Source: Gibbula magus
Taxonomy: Eukaryota; Mollusca; Gastropoda; Trochida; Trochidae
DNA: 64,000 nucleotides
Assembly (NCBI GenBank): GCA_936450465.1
Contig: OW388296.1
Coordinates: 51,430,431 to 51,494,430 of the forward strand
Direction: 5' to 3'
Shown here piece after piece: positions 1 to 11,550 of the stretch (position 1 is its first letter; each line of letters opens with the position of its first letter). The notes under the pieces were generated by a model. The model did not search any database and was not told where the DNA came from. It was given only the letters and a program-made list of their open reading frames with translations. The position numbers were made by a program, and so were the translations under genes.

Positions 1-164
1 TATATATCAAGGTCCCTTAACACATAAAATATAAACTCAAGGGCACAAATTTTGCATATAAAAACACACAAAATCTAGAGAGGGAAATGTGTACCCTGCA
101 GTAGCCCCAGCTTGATAGCACTTTTGTATCATATAAAGAATTCAATGACCACAATCTGAACGCT

Positions 165-1539
165 TTCTGTAAGGAGACCCAAAAGAGGCTTTCGTTTGAA
201 ATGAACCTCTTGAATACATAGAGCCAGAAGGAGATTGTCTGATGCTTTAAGTGAAAATATTACTTTAAGGGTTCCATATCTTAAAAGGATAATTTTTTTA
301 GCTTACTGATATTGCATAATAAATTATCATAATTGATCAAAGGGAACCTTCATAAGGCAATGGTTTTAATTTTAATTCCAAATGTCAGAATATTTCCATT
401 TTCCATCATGAAAATGATCATTATGTTATTAAAATTTCACTTCGATAAGTAAAACAATAGTTCATTGGAGTATGTAATACTAAACCAGACACTGTGACAT
501 TATATGTCAAGAACGTTTATCACATAAAATATATAATTGTATGACAGAAAAGGATACGTTGTTGTAAACACACTCAAACATCTTCCTGATTCCAGTACAA
601 ATCTCAAAGAGACTTTAGATATTGAAAGGAATAATATTCAACTTAAAACTATTATCAGATTGACGAGTTCATTCTGTTTTAAATTACATTCATTGGCCAA
701 AGAGCTACCTGAGGAGGATGGCCATGCTAGCTTATTATAGGTAAAAAAAATGTTAGATTGTACTTAAGTATTATATACAATTCAATGACCACAATCTGAT
801 TAATTTAAGTAGAGATAACATGAGTATACAGAAGTTACAACCCTATAGTAGATATATGACTACTTTAATTCGATTTACCTGTACAAAAACATCATCCTGG
901 AGATCAAGGTTAGAGCAAATGAGTAGTATCTGACATGACATACGTCTATAAAGAAAAGCTATGCTGGTTAATGACCCTCTAGAAACTGTATTGCACATCC
1001 ATTATGTAAAGTGATCACATACAATAGCTGTGTTTCTACAGAATTCTGCTCTATAAACTTACTTGATTTACATGATCTTCACAACGAATAATCTAACTTT
1101 TCTTGTTTGGTAATAATGGTAGTGAGTATATTTCTGGAGCAACTTCACCGCAGTATACCATATGTAACGACTTAGAACTTTTTAGTTACTTAAACGATTA
1201 CTTAGAAAATATACTGACGATTTCCATGTTTTGCAACTCAACACATCATTAGATCCATTTAGTCTGTACAAATAAATTTGTTCGGACACCAAGGCCAGAA
1301 GACCTGAGTTCTGCATAAGTCCATTTAGAAAATCTATACTGCTTAATGTCCCACTATACAGTGGACACTGTATTTACACTTGCATTATGTAAAGTGATCA
1401 CCAACAATCACTGTGATTCTGAAGCTTATTCCTCTGTACATCATCGTGATTTATCATCAACTTTATTTCGCTTTGTATTAGGTTAAGTATTTGATAATCG
1501 TGTTAATTCGATTAACCCTTCAGAACAACTTATTCATTT
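165..1539. repeat. Segmental duplication, copy A
   Basis: This stretch is a direct repeat of 18595-20190. The match starts near the shared string AAATGAACCTCT. It is clearest over 1100-1430 against 19770-20085, where I see only scattered substitutions and small indels (for example TGTTCGGACACCAAGG against TGTCCGGACACCAAGG). A more diverged third copy lies at 7280-7740. I see no conserved long ORF. The 67-residue ORF at 537-740 is disrupted in copy B. The match ends where the inverted-repeat element at 1540 is inserted. Confidence 0.85.
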
Positions 1540-1722
1540 AGAAATACATGCCATTTAGATAGGGAACAAATATAACAATATTTGGGATACCACTACCTTC
1601 AATCAGGGGAACTGAGTGTTAAATGTGCATTACTAATAATTTGTAATTTGTATTATTGAAGGTAGTCTTCTCCCAAATATAACCTTGTTATATTTATTCA
1701 CTATCTAAATGGCATGTATTTC
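1540..1722. mobile_element. Short inverted-repeat element (MITE-like)
   Basis: The left arm (1540-1603) and right arm (1654-1722) are inverted copies, beginning AGAAATACATGCCATTTAG and ending in its complement. A ~50-bp AT-rich loop separates them. The element breaks the homology between duplication copies A and B, because copy B runs on without it. A non-autonomous DNA transposon or foldback element is the likely identity. No target duplication was resolved. Confidence 0.6.
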
Positions 1723-1724
1723 TT

Positions 1725-1934
1725 ATGCAATCAGCCTTGGGAGCTGCGCCAAATTACGTCGATCAGAAGGGTACTGAATGTAAAATTAGCTTAACTATCG
1801 ATTGTTGGACCTCGATTTCTGTCGAATCAACGGACGAGTTCAGTCAGTGGATATTATTTAGAGGTCATATCAAACGTCAGCAGTCAAAGATCTTGAGTCA
1901 GGGTCGGGGTCATAAGATGGACGTGTTGTTATGA
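1725..1934 (+). pseudogene. Possible hAT-type transposase fragment
   Basis: A 69-residue ORF contains SLTIDCWTSISVES. This resembles the LTTDxWTS motif near the first catalytic aspartate of hAT (BED-type) transposases. Homology, if real, covers only about 15 residues, because the following residues do not continue the usual YxxVTxHF pattern. The ORF begins right beside the inverted-repeat element at 1540-1722. It is at best a small decayed fragment and could be chance. Confidence 0.25.
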
Positions 1935-3998
1935 AAACATTTAACATCACTCGCATGGAAGACCAGTGCTTAGCAGATAGAATGTTGCTCCATGAATAGA
2001 CACATGTAGAGAACCGAGGTATCACTAACATTCCCGGTTACTTTGTGACGGATATTCTTTTTCAAGATCACCACTACACTAGTTTGTGATTGATTAATAG
2101 CACTAAGTCGTCCAACTTCAAGTCAGGACGCCCTTCCTTCGAGTAGCTCTGTGGTATTATATTAGTGACGTCACGGAGCGGATACTCGTTGTCTGGGGCT
2201 AGGGGATATAAATTTATTTACACCAAAGCTGAGATTACGAAGGTCAGGTTGGGCCTTATCTTGGTTGTATTTGGGCTATGTGCAATCGCCTAATCTATAT
2301 TTGGAGATGTACACGGATCATTTGATCAAAGGTGAACTGAAATGTCACATGCCACAGGCATTTCAGACGCCTTTTCCTCAACGCACGCTTTACCATGAGG
2401 TAGGAAAATGTGCCAAATGTAAGTAATGGACCATATTAATGTGACAAAAAATGTCTTTTGAACAAAAAAAACATTTAATGCAGTAAAAATTGAATAAATA
2501 GTAAAATTAACAATGCATTCATATTTGAATATGATGATTAAATGATAAAACAGATCAAATAGACCTTATTAGTTCGGAAATCTCAACGTTTCACCCCCTT
2601 GAACTTCTTTCCTCCACTCCTTGACGTCATAACTGATTGAGTCAAACTGGTTCCCTCTTGGCTTACCACGGTCGTGCAGTGAGAGTGTGCCGCTTGGATT
2701 AAATTTGACAGAATCAAGCATCAGAAAGATGCGATCACCTTAATTAGTAGTAGAGTGTAACTAAAAGCATGGCGAAGCAAGTAGACCATCAGAAAAATGT
2801 ATAGTTTTGATGATCTAGTGGTGTATTTACACGTTTGAAGCGACTTCCGACCAGCACACCGATGACAGAGACCACTTTGACTCCTGTCGTGGTTGGCTAC
2901 TGTAGACGTATTCCCAAACAGATACACGGAGTAAAATTCGGAGAAGGAAAACGTGATGGATACTGATTTATGCATGGTTATTTCAATGTGATAGTTTGAG
3001 CTAGAATGCTACGTCATAATGTATTCAAACGCAGTAAATCGCCTTTCACAAATATCGTGTTCGAACCTGCGTTCTACTTTAAAATAACCCAATCAAAAAC
3101 AAGGATTTTAAAATGTTATGGTAGAATAAAATTTCGTCCAAAATGTTTTATGATTTTTGGATTATCTTATAGTTTCGTTGAAATACAATTGGGACGTGTA
3201 AGTAAATGTCGCTGTAATGAAAGTTGTCAGCAAATATCATAGAAATCGAAAAGTACCAGCGGCAACATTTCAAACCATATCAAATTTTAATCATAATTTA
3301 AACTGTTTATACCTTTTTTTAATTAATTTTATTTCAAATATCATTTCTGAAATACGAAATTCAATATCATACCATTCCAATCCTGTCTGTAGCAAACCAA
3401 TCTTAATAAAGTTCTTGCATTCACTGTATGTTCAGTATCAGTATATATTCTGAAATGTCAAGCATGTATATAAAGCAACTATTAAAAGCAATATCAGTCG
3501 CATATTTCGATTTTAAACAAGACAATGATATAAAGTCATATTTCATTTCAATTGTTTAGATTCTTCAGTTTTATTGAAACCTATTGTTATTTAAAATTTA
3601 TGTTTGTTCAGTTTAACTGAGTTTTGATTATATTTGATTTTCCTAAGTATCATATCAATCGGATCCCATAGCTTACGTAACATTGTTTGATTTTCATTGT
3701 CTATGAATTTCACTACTAATAAAATGTTTGTCACTTTTATTATGAATTTCTCCTATTTCTTAATTAAATTGCAATGTTGTTGGAGATCTGTGTTACATGT
3801 GATAGTCTGTCCTGAGTATTTTAGGCATTTGATTTCAAGATCATTCGATGAAGCAATTTTAAATCACCACAAATTTGCCAAAGACAAACGTATATTATGT
3901 GTCAATGAACAAATCAAATGATAGCTGCCTCTTCCTGAACTAATTGAACTCGTATGTGACTAATGACTCGAAGTTGACGGCGAAGTTCATATATTATC
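1935..3998. other. No gene recognised
   Basis: AT-rich sequence. The ORFs here are 70-84 codons long without recognisable domains and look like chance open frames. No RNA gene or clear repeat was seen. Confidence 0.5.
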
Positions 3999-4138
3999 GG
4001 GGTAACGTTGTTGTTTTTTCAGGGCATTATCATTTGCAGAAGCCCGAGGTCTTCAATTAACTGCCCGACGAAGGGGTGCAGGTGAACCAGACTGAGGGCT
4101 TCTGCAAATGATAATGCCCTGAAAAACAACGTTACCCC
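3999..4138. mobile_element. Hairpin element with ~45-bp arms
   Basis: The left arm 3999-4045 (GGGGTAACGTTG...GCAGAAGCCC) and right arm 4096-4138 are inverted copies that differ by a small indel in a T-run. The loop is 50 bp. The compact perfect-stem structure suggests a MITE or foldback element. It lies 8 bp left of the 8-bp target duplication of the next element. Confidence 0.6.
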
Positions 4139-4154
4139 TATTATAGCTCAAATG

Positions 4155-4647
4155 CACAGGGGTTCGAATCGCTGTTTTGACAATATTTTTCAAAATTCAA
4201 AATCTCGATTTTTGCTTTCATATACTGTTTATATACGATACTGTGAGCTCATATTCCAAATTTGAGCGAAATCGGTTAAGAAATACAGATTTGGGATAAA
4301 TATACCCGCTATTGATATAAAGACACAAGGGAGGACACTTGCTCTACGAACTTCTGATCGAAAACTGGACTGCCAAACTATTCTAACGTTCGGTTCGATC
4401 AATCTTTGCTTTCCTCATAAAATGAGGCATTGAACATATAGACAAGTATTTTGGCTTTCTGTGAATCCCAACCAATGTCTCCAACTTCACGCCACATTTG
4501 ACCACTGACCCTCGCAATGACCCAACCCTCCTTTTTGTACATATATGTGGACGACATCGGGAAAACATCGGTTTTTCCGGAAATCACACACGTCTCTTCG
4601 CAATCGCTCGGAAATAGAAAACGCCTCCCATTGGTCAATTATGACGT
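4155..4647 (+). repeat. Left 493-bp inverted arm
   Basis: Inverted copy of 6561-7053. Same length, so no net indel. The inner boundary is where ATTATGACGT stops matching. Confidence 0.9.
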
Positions 4648-5947
4648 CAGTTAACCACGCCCCTTACTCAAGGGAGATAACTGTTACCAGTTTGGCCAAG
4701 GCGAGTCACTTACATTCCGAATGATTTGGTCAGTTATTGTCTGCGAAACGGAAATATCGAATGAAATAATGAAATAAATCATTAAGTTTTCTAATTATTA
4801 GTTCGATAAATGTTAAACATATGTGACAAGCGGAAATATTGCAAATGTGGAATGACGAACATACAATGACCATCGTGCCGATTGATAGGCAACGATCGTA
4901 AATAAATGTATCCGATCCTATTTACAAACTATATAAGCACCACTTCCCATGAAAATAATATTTTTTATAAACATTGTGTCCGTTCACTGTCACATTATTT
5001 GATCTCACTCTCAGTTCAATGATATTATGCCAACATTCACTTCCATTTCCATTGCAATTTTACGTTTATTCAGTAAAGTTTCATTACTTTGATTTTAGTT
5101 GGAAATGGATCAACAAGCAATAATTAGAGGCAGGGTACAAATTTATTTCATAATTTTTTTTTAAAACCTGCATTACACTTCAATTATAATTGACTTATGT
5201 TCTAATTAAAAATACGTTTTTAAAAACGATTATCCATTTCTAATTTAATTTATCAAGCAAAATATATAACAAGTAGTTGGGGCAGTCAAGGGTGAATTGT
5301 TATGGGACCATATTTTCCCATGATTTATGGCATTGGTAAAACGGTAATATTGATATGTTTCAAAAAAATGTAATATATACAGTAAAACTTGCATTAAATG
5401 AACTTAAAAGTAGTTCGTATTCTTAAGGAATATTTCTGAATTCAATACATTGAATTTAAATACAAGAAAATTCTAGATCAGTTGATTTACATTTTAACTT
5501 CAACAAATCCCAAAACATGAAAATACATATGAATAAAGACTGAAAACTGATAAACACAATAGCACTGGTAATTTCAAAAGTATAGTTGGACTGTTGAATT
5601 TTATAATAGAATCGACTGTCACAGAATATGATGTTTCTCTAAATCATAAATATGTACTGTTTTGGATTAAAATGGCCAGTCATTATTACATTGATTGGAA
5701 CGAGCATTGTTTCAAAGAGATTGTAATTTCAAAACATGACGTGTCCCAACTGTATTTTCTGGTTCACATTTATTTATATATTTTCTTCAAAAGTCCTGTT
5801 CAAGAATAAAAATTAATGATAATGAACCAAACATGATAAAACTTGTAGAAAACGTACCGCTGAAGAATAATATATGATGAACAAAAAATAAGTGTGATGG
5901 ACCTATTTTCTGAGTACTTTGATGCTGGAAGTTGAATATTTATGAAA

Positions 5948-6332
5948 AGTATTGGCAAAGGGAGATAACTCCTTACTGGGTAAATTGAAATATCAGTACA
6001 TAATTCTTTCATATAAGGTTGCAGAGCAGTTAAAAGATATACCATAAAACCATTAACTATTTCACACAATCATAATACCATTACCTTTCTTTATTAGTAT
6101 CCAAAAGTAATTTGATTTTTAATGTTTCTCACAACACATGAACAGTATTGGCAAAGGGAGATAACTCTTTACTGGAAATTGAATTTTTTTATGACATACT
6201 TATTTATATAAGGTTGTAGAGCAGATGATATTTTACCATAAAACACAAAGTATTTCACACAACCATAATACCACTACCTTTCTTTATTAGTATCAAAAGG
6301 TAATTTGATTTTTAATGTTTCTCACAACACAC
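5948..6332 (+). repeat. Tandem duplication, unit ~196 bp
   Basis: Two adjacent diverged copies start at 5948 and 6144, each beginning AGTATTGGCAAAGGGAGAT and ending in CTCACAACACA. They lie inside the interior of the long-inverted-repeat element. The motif AAGGGAGATAAC also occurs at about 4670; I associate it with molluscan repeats. Confidence 0.8.
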
Positions 6333-6560
6333 TGTTGATGAAAAATGGACCTAAGCTATTAAGTTCTGAGAGAGTAAACCTGACACATCGGAGATATGCG
6401 TGGACAGTTGCTACGAACTTTAACAATGATTCTTCATATGCATTCGAATAAATACCTTAAATAATATCACTCACAACGAAAGAATGTCTAACCCATAACA
6501 TATACGTATGTCCGATATAAACACATCAAACTGGCAAAACATCATTAATAATATCCTCAC

Positions 6561-7053
6561 ACGTCATAATTGACCAATGGGAGACGTTTTCTATTTCCGA
6601 GCGATTGCGAAGAGACGTGTGTGATTTCCGGAAAAACCGATGTTTTCCCGATGTCGTCCACATATATGTACAAAAAGGAGGGTTGGGTCATTGCGAGGGT
6701 CAGTGGTCAAATGTGGCGTGAAGTTGGAGACATTGGTTGGGATTCACAGAAAGCCAAAATACTTGTCTATATGTTCAATGCCTCATTTTATGAGGAAAGC
6801 AAAGATTGATCGAACCGAACGTTAGAATAGTTTGGCAGTCCAGTTTTCGATCAGAAGTTCGTAGAGCAAGTGTCCTCCCTTGTGTCTTTATATCAATAGC
6901 GGGTATATTTATCCCAAATCTGTATTTCTTAACCGATTTCGCTCAAATTTGGAATATGAGCTCACAGTATCGTATATAAACAGTATATGAAAGCAAAAAT
7001 CGAGATTTTGAATTTTGAAAAATATTGTCAAAACAGCGATTCGAACCCCTGTG
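6561..7053 (-). repeat. Right 493-bp inverted arm
   Basis: Inverted copy of 4155-4647, ending CCCCTGTG immediately before the second CTCAAATG. Confidence 0.9.
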
Positions 7054-7279
7054 CTCAAATGGATGGGAGTTGTTCTTTTGTACCGGAATTCTTCTACAAG
7101 TTTTAACTACAGTTGTAGATCTATAGTATGAACATAACAGCAATAACCGAATCGTGTTACCACCGACATACCGTGACATCATAAGTGCAGAATGGCATCA
7201 TAGTCGCTTGCGTTTCACGGCTGATTCGAACCCGAATGTTGATCCGTTGATCGGGAAAACGAAAGCAGTCTATATCTAA

Positions 7280-7740
7280 TGATTAGCATACTGATGCATA
7301 GTCGTATTTTATCATATAACAAATCAGTGAAATAATGAAAATCAACGAATCGTTACATATTTAGCAAGTTTAGGATGCATGCTTACTTCAAATACGCTTA
7401 TCATCTATGTCTATAATTACTCATTAGATCCCATTAGCCTATACACATCCACAGGAAACAAAGGTTGCAACACCTGAGTACTATCTGACACGATATGGGT
7501 CGATCTATAAAACATATACTGCTACGTGTCTCGCTTAACACTGTAGTCACACTAGCATAATATAAAGTGATCACTTACGGCCACTGTGATTCTAGAGCTA
7601 TTGACACTACAAACCATTCTAATTTACAATCAGTTTCATTTCACTCTTAATTGCATATAACGTCCATTGTGGTTGCGGATATTCCCCTGGGAGAAAATTA
7701 TACATCACTGTGTTTTAGTCACAATATGTTATGAACGTTT
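7280..7740 (+). repeat. Diverged third copy of the duplicated segment
   Basis: It shares an ordered series of short matches with 1200-1540 and 19870-20190: ATTAGATCC, GAGTACTATCTGACA, AAAGTGATCAC, CACTGTGATTCT. Many indels lie between them. Older than copies A and B. Confidence 0.6.
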
Positions 7741-8099
7741 AGATTCAAACTATGCCTTTCACACCGTCGTGTCTATTATTTCCTACACATAAAATGCTTT
7801 AATGGAATAGAAATTAAGCAAGAAGCTGAAAGAAGTACATAATACTTCATTAAGGACAGGCTCAAAATTTAGCTTAAAAAGTTATCATGTTTTACATGAA
7901 TGTTTTGAATTGTTACCCTCCGGCCGTTGGTATAATATCCCAACGTGCAAAACCAAACGTTATAAAAACGATTTTGTACCAAAGTCAAGTACTCTAATGA
8001 ATATTAAAGCGTAAATGTTCCCATATCATACTCTTTGTCCATGTTATTATATAACCATGAATATATTCCATGTATTTATTATAAATGAATGTGAATAAT

Positions 8100-8172
8100 T
8101 TCGTATTTCTGCTCACTCAGACGTGAAACAAATTCCCTAACGGGCAATAAAGCATTATCTTATCTTATCTTA
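8100..8172 (+). mobile_element. LINE-like 3' end with (TTATC)n tail
   Basis: The sequence has a small CCCTAACGGG stem-loop, then GCAATAAAG and a TTATCTTATCTTATC simple tail. This is the usual look of a 5'-truncated non-LTR retrotransposon 3' end. Related ends with the same small stem-loop occur at 44-47 kb. The 5' limit is not defined. Confidence 0.45.
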
Positions 8173-8260
8173 CCAAAAGTACACCTTTAGTTTCATCACT
8201 AATGACAGCCACTTGCTACATCAGAGTCAAGATTTATACATTATGACACATAGAAGGTAT

Positions 8261-8680
8261 TGTATCCGTCATGAACAAATTATCCTATAATGTATTCGTC
8301 GTGGACAAATTATCCTATATTAATGTATTCGTCATGGACAAAATATCCTTTAATTTATTCGTCATGAACAAATCATCCTATAATGTATCCGTCACGGACA
8401 AATTATCCTATAATGTATCCGTCATGGACAAATTATCCTATAATGTATCCGTCATGAACAAATTATCCTATAATGTATCCGTCATGAACAAATTATCCTA
8501 TAATGTATCCGTCATGAACAAATTATCCTATAATGTATCCGTCATGAACAAATTATCCTATAATGTATTCGTCATTGACAAAATATCCTATAATTTATTC
8601 GTCATGGACAAATTATCCTATAATGTATTCGTCATGGACAAATTATCCTATAATGTATTCGTCATGGACAAAATATCCCA
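8261..8680 (+). repeat. 30-bp minisatellite, left part
   Basis: About 14 tandem copies of a 30-bp unit (ATAATGTATCCGTCATGAAC core) with small variants, such as GTATTCGTCATGGAC and one 33-bp unit. The four units near 8440-8560 are essentially identical. Because 30 is a multiple of three and the unit lacks stops in one frame, an artificial 149-codon ORF with a 10-residue repeat runs through it. The same repeat resumes in the same orientation at 14191, on the far side of the inserted transposon. Confidence 0.95.
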
Positions 8681-8785
8681 TTCGGTACTTGCGGAATCTA
8701 GAGTTACCGTTCTTGACTAGAGTTATCCGCCCTTGGGAACATGTATGCACACTTCCGGCTTGTAGACGTTACCGTCATGGGTCGT
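8680..8785 (+). repeat. Left terminal inverted repeat, includes a start codon
   Basis: Pairs with 14085-14190 without gaps. Over the 99 bp 8687-8785, seven mismatches were counted by eye, nearly all in the outer half; the inner ~40 bp match exactly. The repeat runs past the ATG at 8777 through codon 3 (Met-Gly-Arg). It probably carries the promoter of the transposase gene. Confidence 0.9.
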
Positions 8786-10886
8786 GATTATTGTGCCATA
8801 AAAGACTGTAGCAACTCGGCTGGGATGATCGGAAGGTTCGGTAAGAAGGTGAAACTTCATCATTTACCAAAAGACAGGAGTTTGAGATCCGCATGGATAC
8901 GTGCGATCAGTCGTAAGCAGTTCACGCCATCAAAATACACGCAGGTATTGATTCTTGTGTCATTGTCAGTTAAACAGCAGGGCTCAAAGTTCACTTTTTC
9001 ACATTCAGACTTGGTTATAGATTATTAAAATTTTCAATTCAATAGCCAAATTTCTTAATTTTGTTGGTACTGAGTAATTTTGCTAATAAAAGCTTTGAAT
9101 ATTCGCTAGCAAAATGATGTCTTTTTAAATTTGGTTTCACTAGCATTGGCTAGTCACTACTGTAGCTAGGTCGAGAGGCTCTACCTGCAACCCCACTGGA
9201 TAATGTTTGTTAATTGATTCGGAAATCTTTACCAACATATTGCAAATTAACTACTTACTAGACTGATAAATTGTTTAAAAAATTATTATTGCAATAGCTA
9301 ATTAACATGTAAGTCTGTGGAAATTACGTCACTGCGAACAGACTTTTGACCACTGGCTTTCATAGCCCCATATAAAAATGTTTAGATATTTTATGATTCT
9401 TCACGTTTGTTTGTAAAATAGTTATTTGTTTAAGATATTTTGCTTTGACAAACAGGTTTGTTCCGACCACTTTGTCGATGGAGATGGCAGATCTTGGAAA
9501 AGTGATATCCCCACTTTATTCCTGCCACAGAAAAGAGAGAAGACTACTAAAGCAAGGACCTCATTAAACAGCAGCATTGGATTGCCAAGAACTGTTGTTG
9601 CCCCTCTCGACAATTCCACTGAGCCATTTAACTTGGACAATATGGAATGCCATTCGTATGTTTTCACTTTCTCATTTCAAAACCTTAAATTAGAAACATG
9701 TAATCAGTAAATGTTTATTTAAAGGAAAACTTCATTTACTGGTAAAAATGCATAAGAGCAAGATATTCGACAATATATTATCTAACTATTATGTCATTCT
9801 CAAATAATATAAATGTAACTGAATTATATATGACAGATGAGGGTTTGATATAAATTTAACGTTTGCAAGTACGCGGAGGTTCCAGACAAGTCGGACAGCA
9901 AGGAAGAGGCTATAGGAACAGCATCTCAGACATCGTGTGTGGAAACAAGAGATTCCCACCTTTCAACAATTCGGCCAGAGATATCTATAGAAGATATAAA
10001 GACATCTGATTCGAAAATGATGTTTTATACAGGTCTGCCAAACTATACAACCTTCGATGCCTTGTTTCAGCGTTTATTACTGCATGGTGCAGATAAATTA
10101 AATATCGACGACAGTGAAATGGCCAAGAAGCAAACAGTCCGAAAGCTAAGACTGGTAGATGAATTCCTCTTAGTACTAATGAGACTCAGACTTGGACTTT
10201 TATTACAGGATTTAGAATATAGATTCAAAATATCTTCAAGCAGGGTATCCAGAATATTTACTGCCTGGATAGGATTCATGCACAAATGTTTTGAACGCTT
10301 AGTATTTCTTCCAAAACTTGAGATAATGCAGCAGAAAATACCAGAGTGCTTCAGCAATTTTAAAGATACCAGGGTCATATTAGATTGCACAGAACTGTTC
10401 ATACAAACACCATCTTCACTTGAGAATAAGAGTCAAACCTATTCACACTACAAATCCCATAATACCTTCAAGGCTCTAGTCGGCATTAGTATGACAGGTG
10501 GAGTTGTTTTGGTTTCCAAACTGTATGGAGGATCGGCGTCTGATGTGTACATAACCCGCAACAGTGGATTGATAGATATGTTAGAGCGTGGTGATGCTGT
10601 CATGGTTGACAAAGGTTTCGCTCATTTAAGAAATGAACTGACAGAAAAGGGAGTTAAACTGTACTGTCCCCCTTTTTTATCAAAATCAAACCATTTCAGT
10701 AAATCTGATGTCGAAAACACTAGGCGAATTGCCGCCGCAAGAATTCATGTGGAAAGAAAGATGGAACAAATAAAGAATTTCAGAATTCTCCAATCAATTA
10801 TACCCATCAGCTTGAGTGGTGTAGCAGATTCCATATTCTTTGTCTGCAGTGCACTTACAAACCTGCTCTCACCACTTGTAAATTGA
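8777..10886 (+). CDS. THAP-domain DDE transposase (three exons)
   Basis: Predicted transposase of about 451 residues that would bind the element ends and catalyse excision and insertion in the nucleus. Exon 1 (8777-8944) encodes MGRDYC...C, the first half of a C2CH THAP zinc finger (C6, C11, HHLP, W). A GTATTG donor and CAG acceptor join it in phase 0 to exon 2 (9456-9655), which supplies CSDHF and the IPTLF motif completing THAP. Exon 3 is proposed from about 9899 (acceptor GGACAG), the only nearby acceptor I found that fits frame; this join is uncertain. Within the last 315 residues lie a helix-turn-helix region (about 74-114) and a DDE_Tnp_4 core: D149 in ILDCTE, D224 in VMVDKGF, E272 in HVERKM. 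No internal stops. Codon 1 lies in the terminal repeat. HARBI1-like transposases share this core but usually lack THAP. Confidence 0.85.
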
Positions 10887-11550
10887 ATGGTATAACAGAT
10901 TTCGTAATCACGTTGGGAACTGCCAAAATTAGCATTCATGTTGTCAGTGACGAGAGTTATTGAAAACCAATTATAAAGTATTGTCATTTCGTGACTTTTT
11001 GTGTATTTGTACACATGACAACATTAACGAGAGTCAGACTGAATGAACTTTTAGGGGAGGTAAATATTGGTGAACAAGTAAATTGTCTCCCTTATATGTT
11101 TTATTATTTAATATATGAAGTATACATTTAATGAAAATGTTCAACGATTTGATCAAAGATATATGTATTGATTGCTCTTTTTTTACATACTCAGGATTAT
11201 GTGCAGTACACAATGCTAACTTCAACGAGATGTAAAAAACAACACTGAATAAAAAGAAAACATACTAATTGTGTTTGATTTTGCTGTCTTTATGAAACAT
11301 GGGACTCATCAATAATATTAATGATTTGACTATAATACTAGTTGAAGAGTTAAGCACATACTCAATGTATTTAAGAAACGTGAACATTTACAAATATACA
11401 GCATAAAGGCAATTGCTGATTTCTACTCAAATGGCAAATAATCTTACTGATAATATTCATGTCACTCCCGCTTTCTTTTCAACATTTACAAAATATATAA
11501 CATCTGGCCATTCACACTACACTATATTGTCACTATTTGAGATCCATAGT
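10887..11550. other. Intergenic gap between convergent transposon genes
   Basis: The two genes end tail to tail across 664 bp. AATAAA at 11248-11253 (in ACTGAATAAAAAG) is a likely polyadenylation signal for the transposase. For the opposite gene, TTTATT at 11550-11555 (AATAAA on the minus strand) overlaps its stop codon. No other gene seen. Confidence 0.5.

Larger units (their letters stand above)
4155..7053. mobile_element. 2.9-kb transposon-like element with 493-bp inverted termini
   Basis: The ends 4155-4647 and 6561-7053 are each 493 bp and nearly identical inverted copies; one substitution was noticed by eye. The outer termini read CACAGGGGTTCG. The element is flanked by a perfect 8-bp direct repeat, CTCAAATG, at 4147-4154 and 7054-7061, as expected for a target-site duplication. 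Eight-bp duplications and a CAGGG-like end occur in hAT elements, but the CA before CAGGGG is atypical, so the superfamily is uncertain. The 1.9-kb interior is AT-rich with no transposase, so the element is non-autonomous. The same 79-codon ORF occurs in both arms only because the arms are copies. Confidence 0.8.

Noticed and set aside
4158..4170. GGTTCGAATC as a tRNA B box at the 2.9-kb element end
   Set aside because: No A box or tRNA-like fold at the proper distance on that strand; treated as chance within the terminal repeat.
4399..4638. 79-codon ORF identical to one at 6570-6809
   Set aside because: Identity is explained by the recent 493-bp inverted arms; no domain, no codon signal.
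8261..8680. CRISPR-like array
   Set aside because: Units are contiguous 30-bp tandem repeats with no unique spacers, in a eukaryotic context.
8271..8720. 149-codon ORF with a 10-residue repeat
   Set aside because: It is the 30-bp minisatellite read in a stop-free frame; the repeat also occurs without coding context at 14191-14262.
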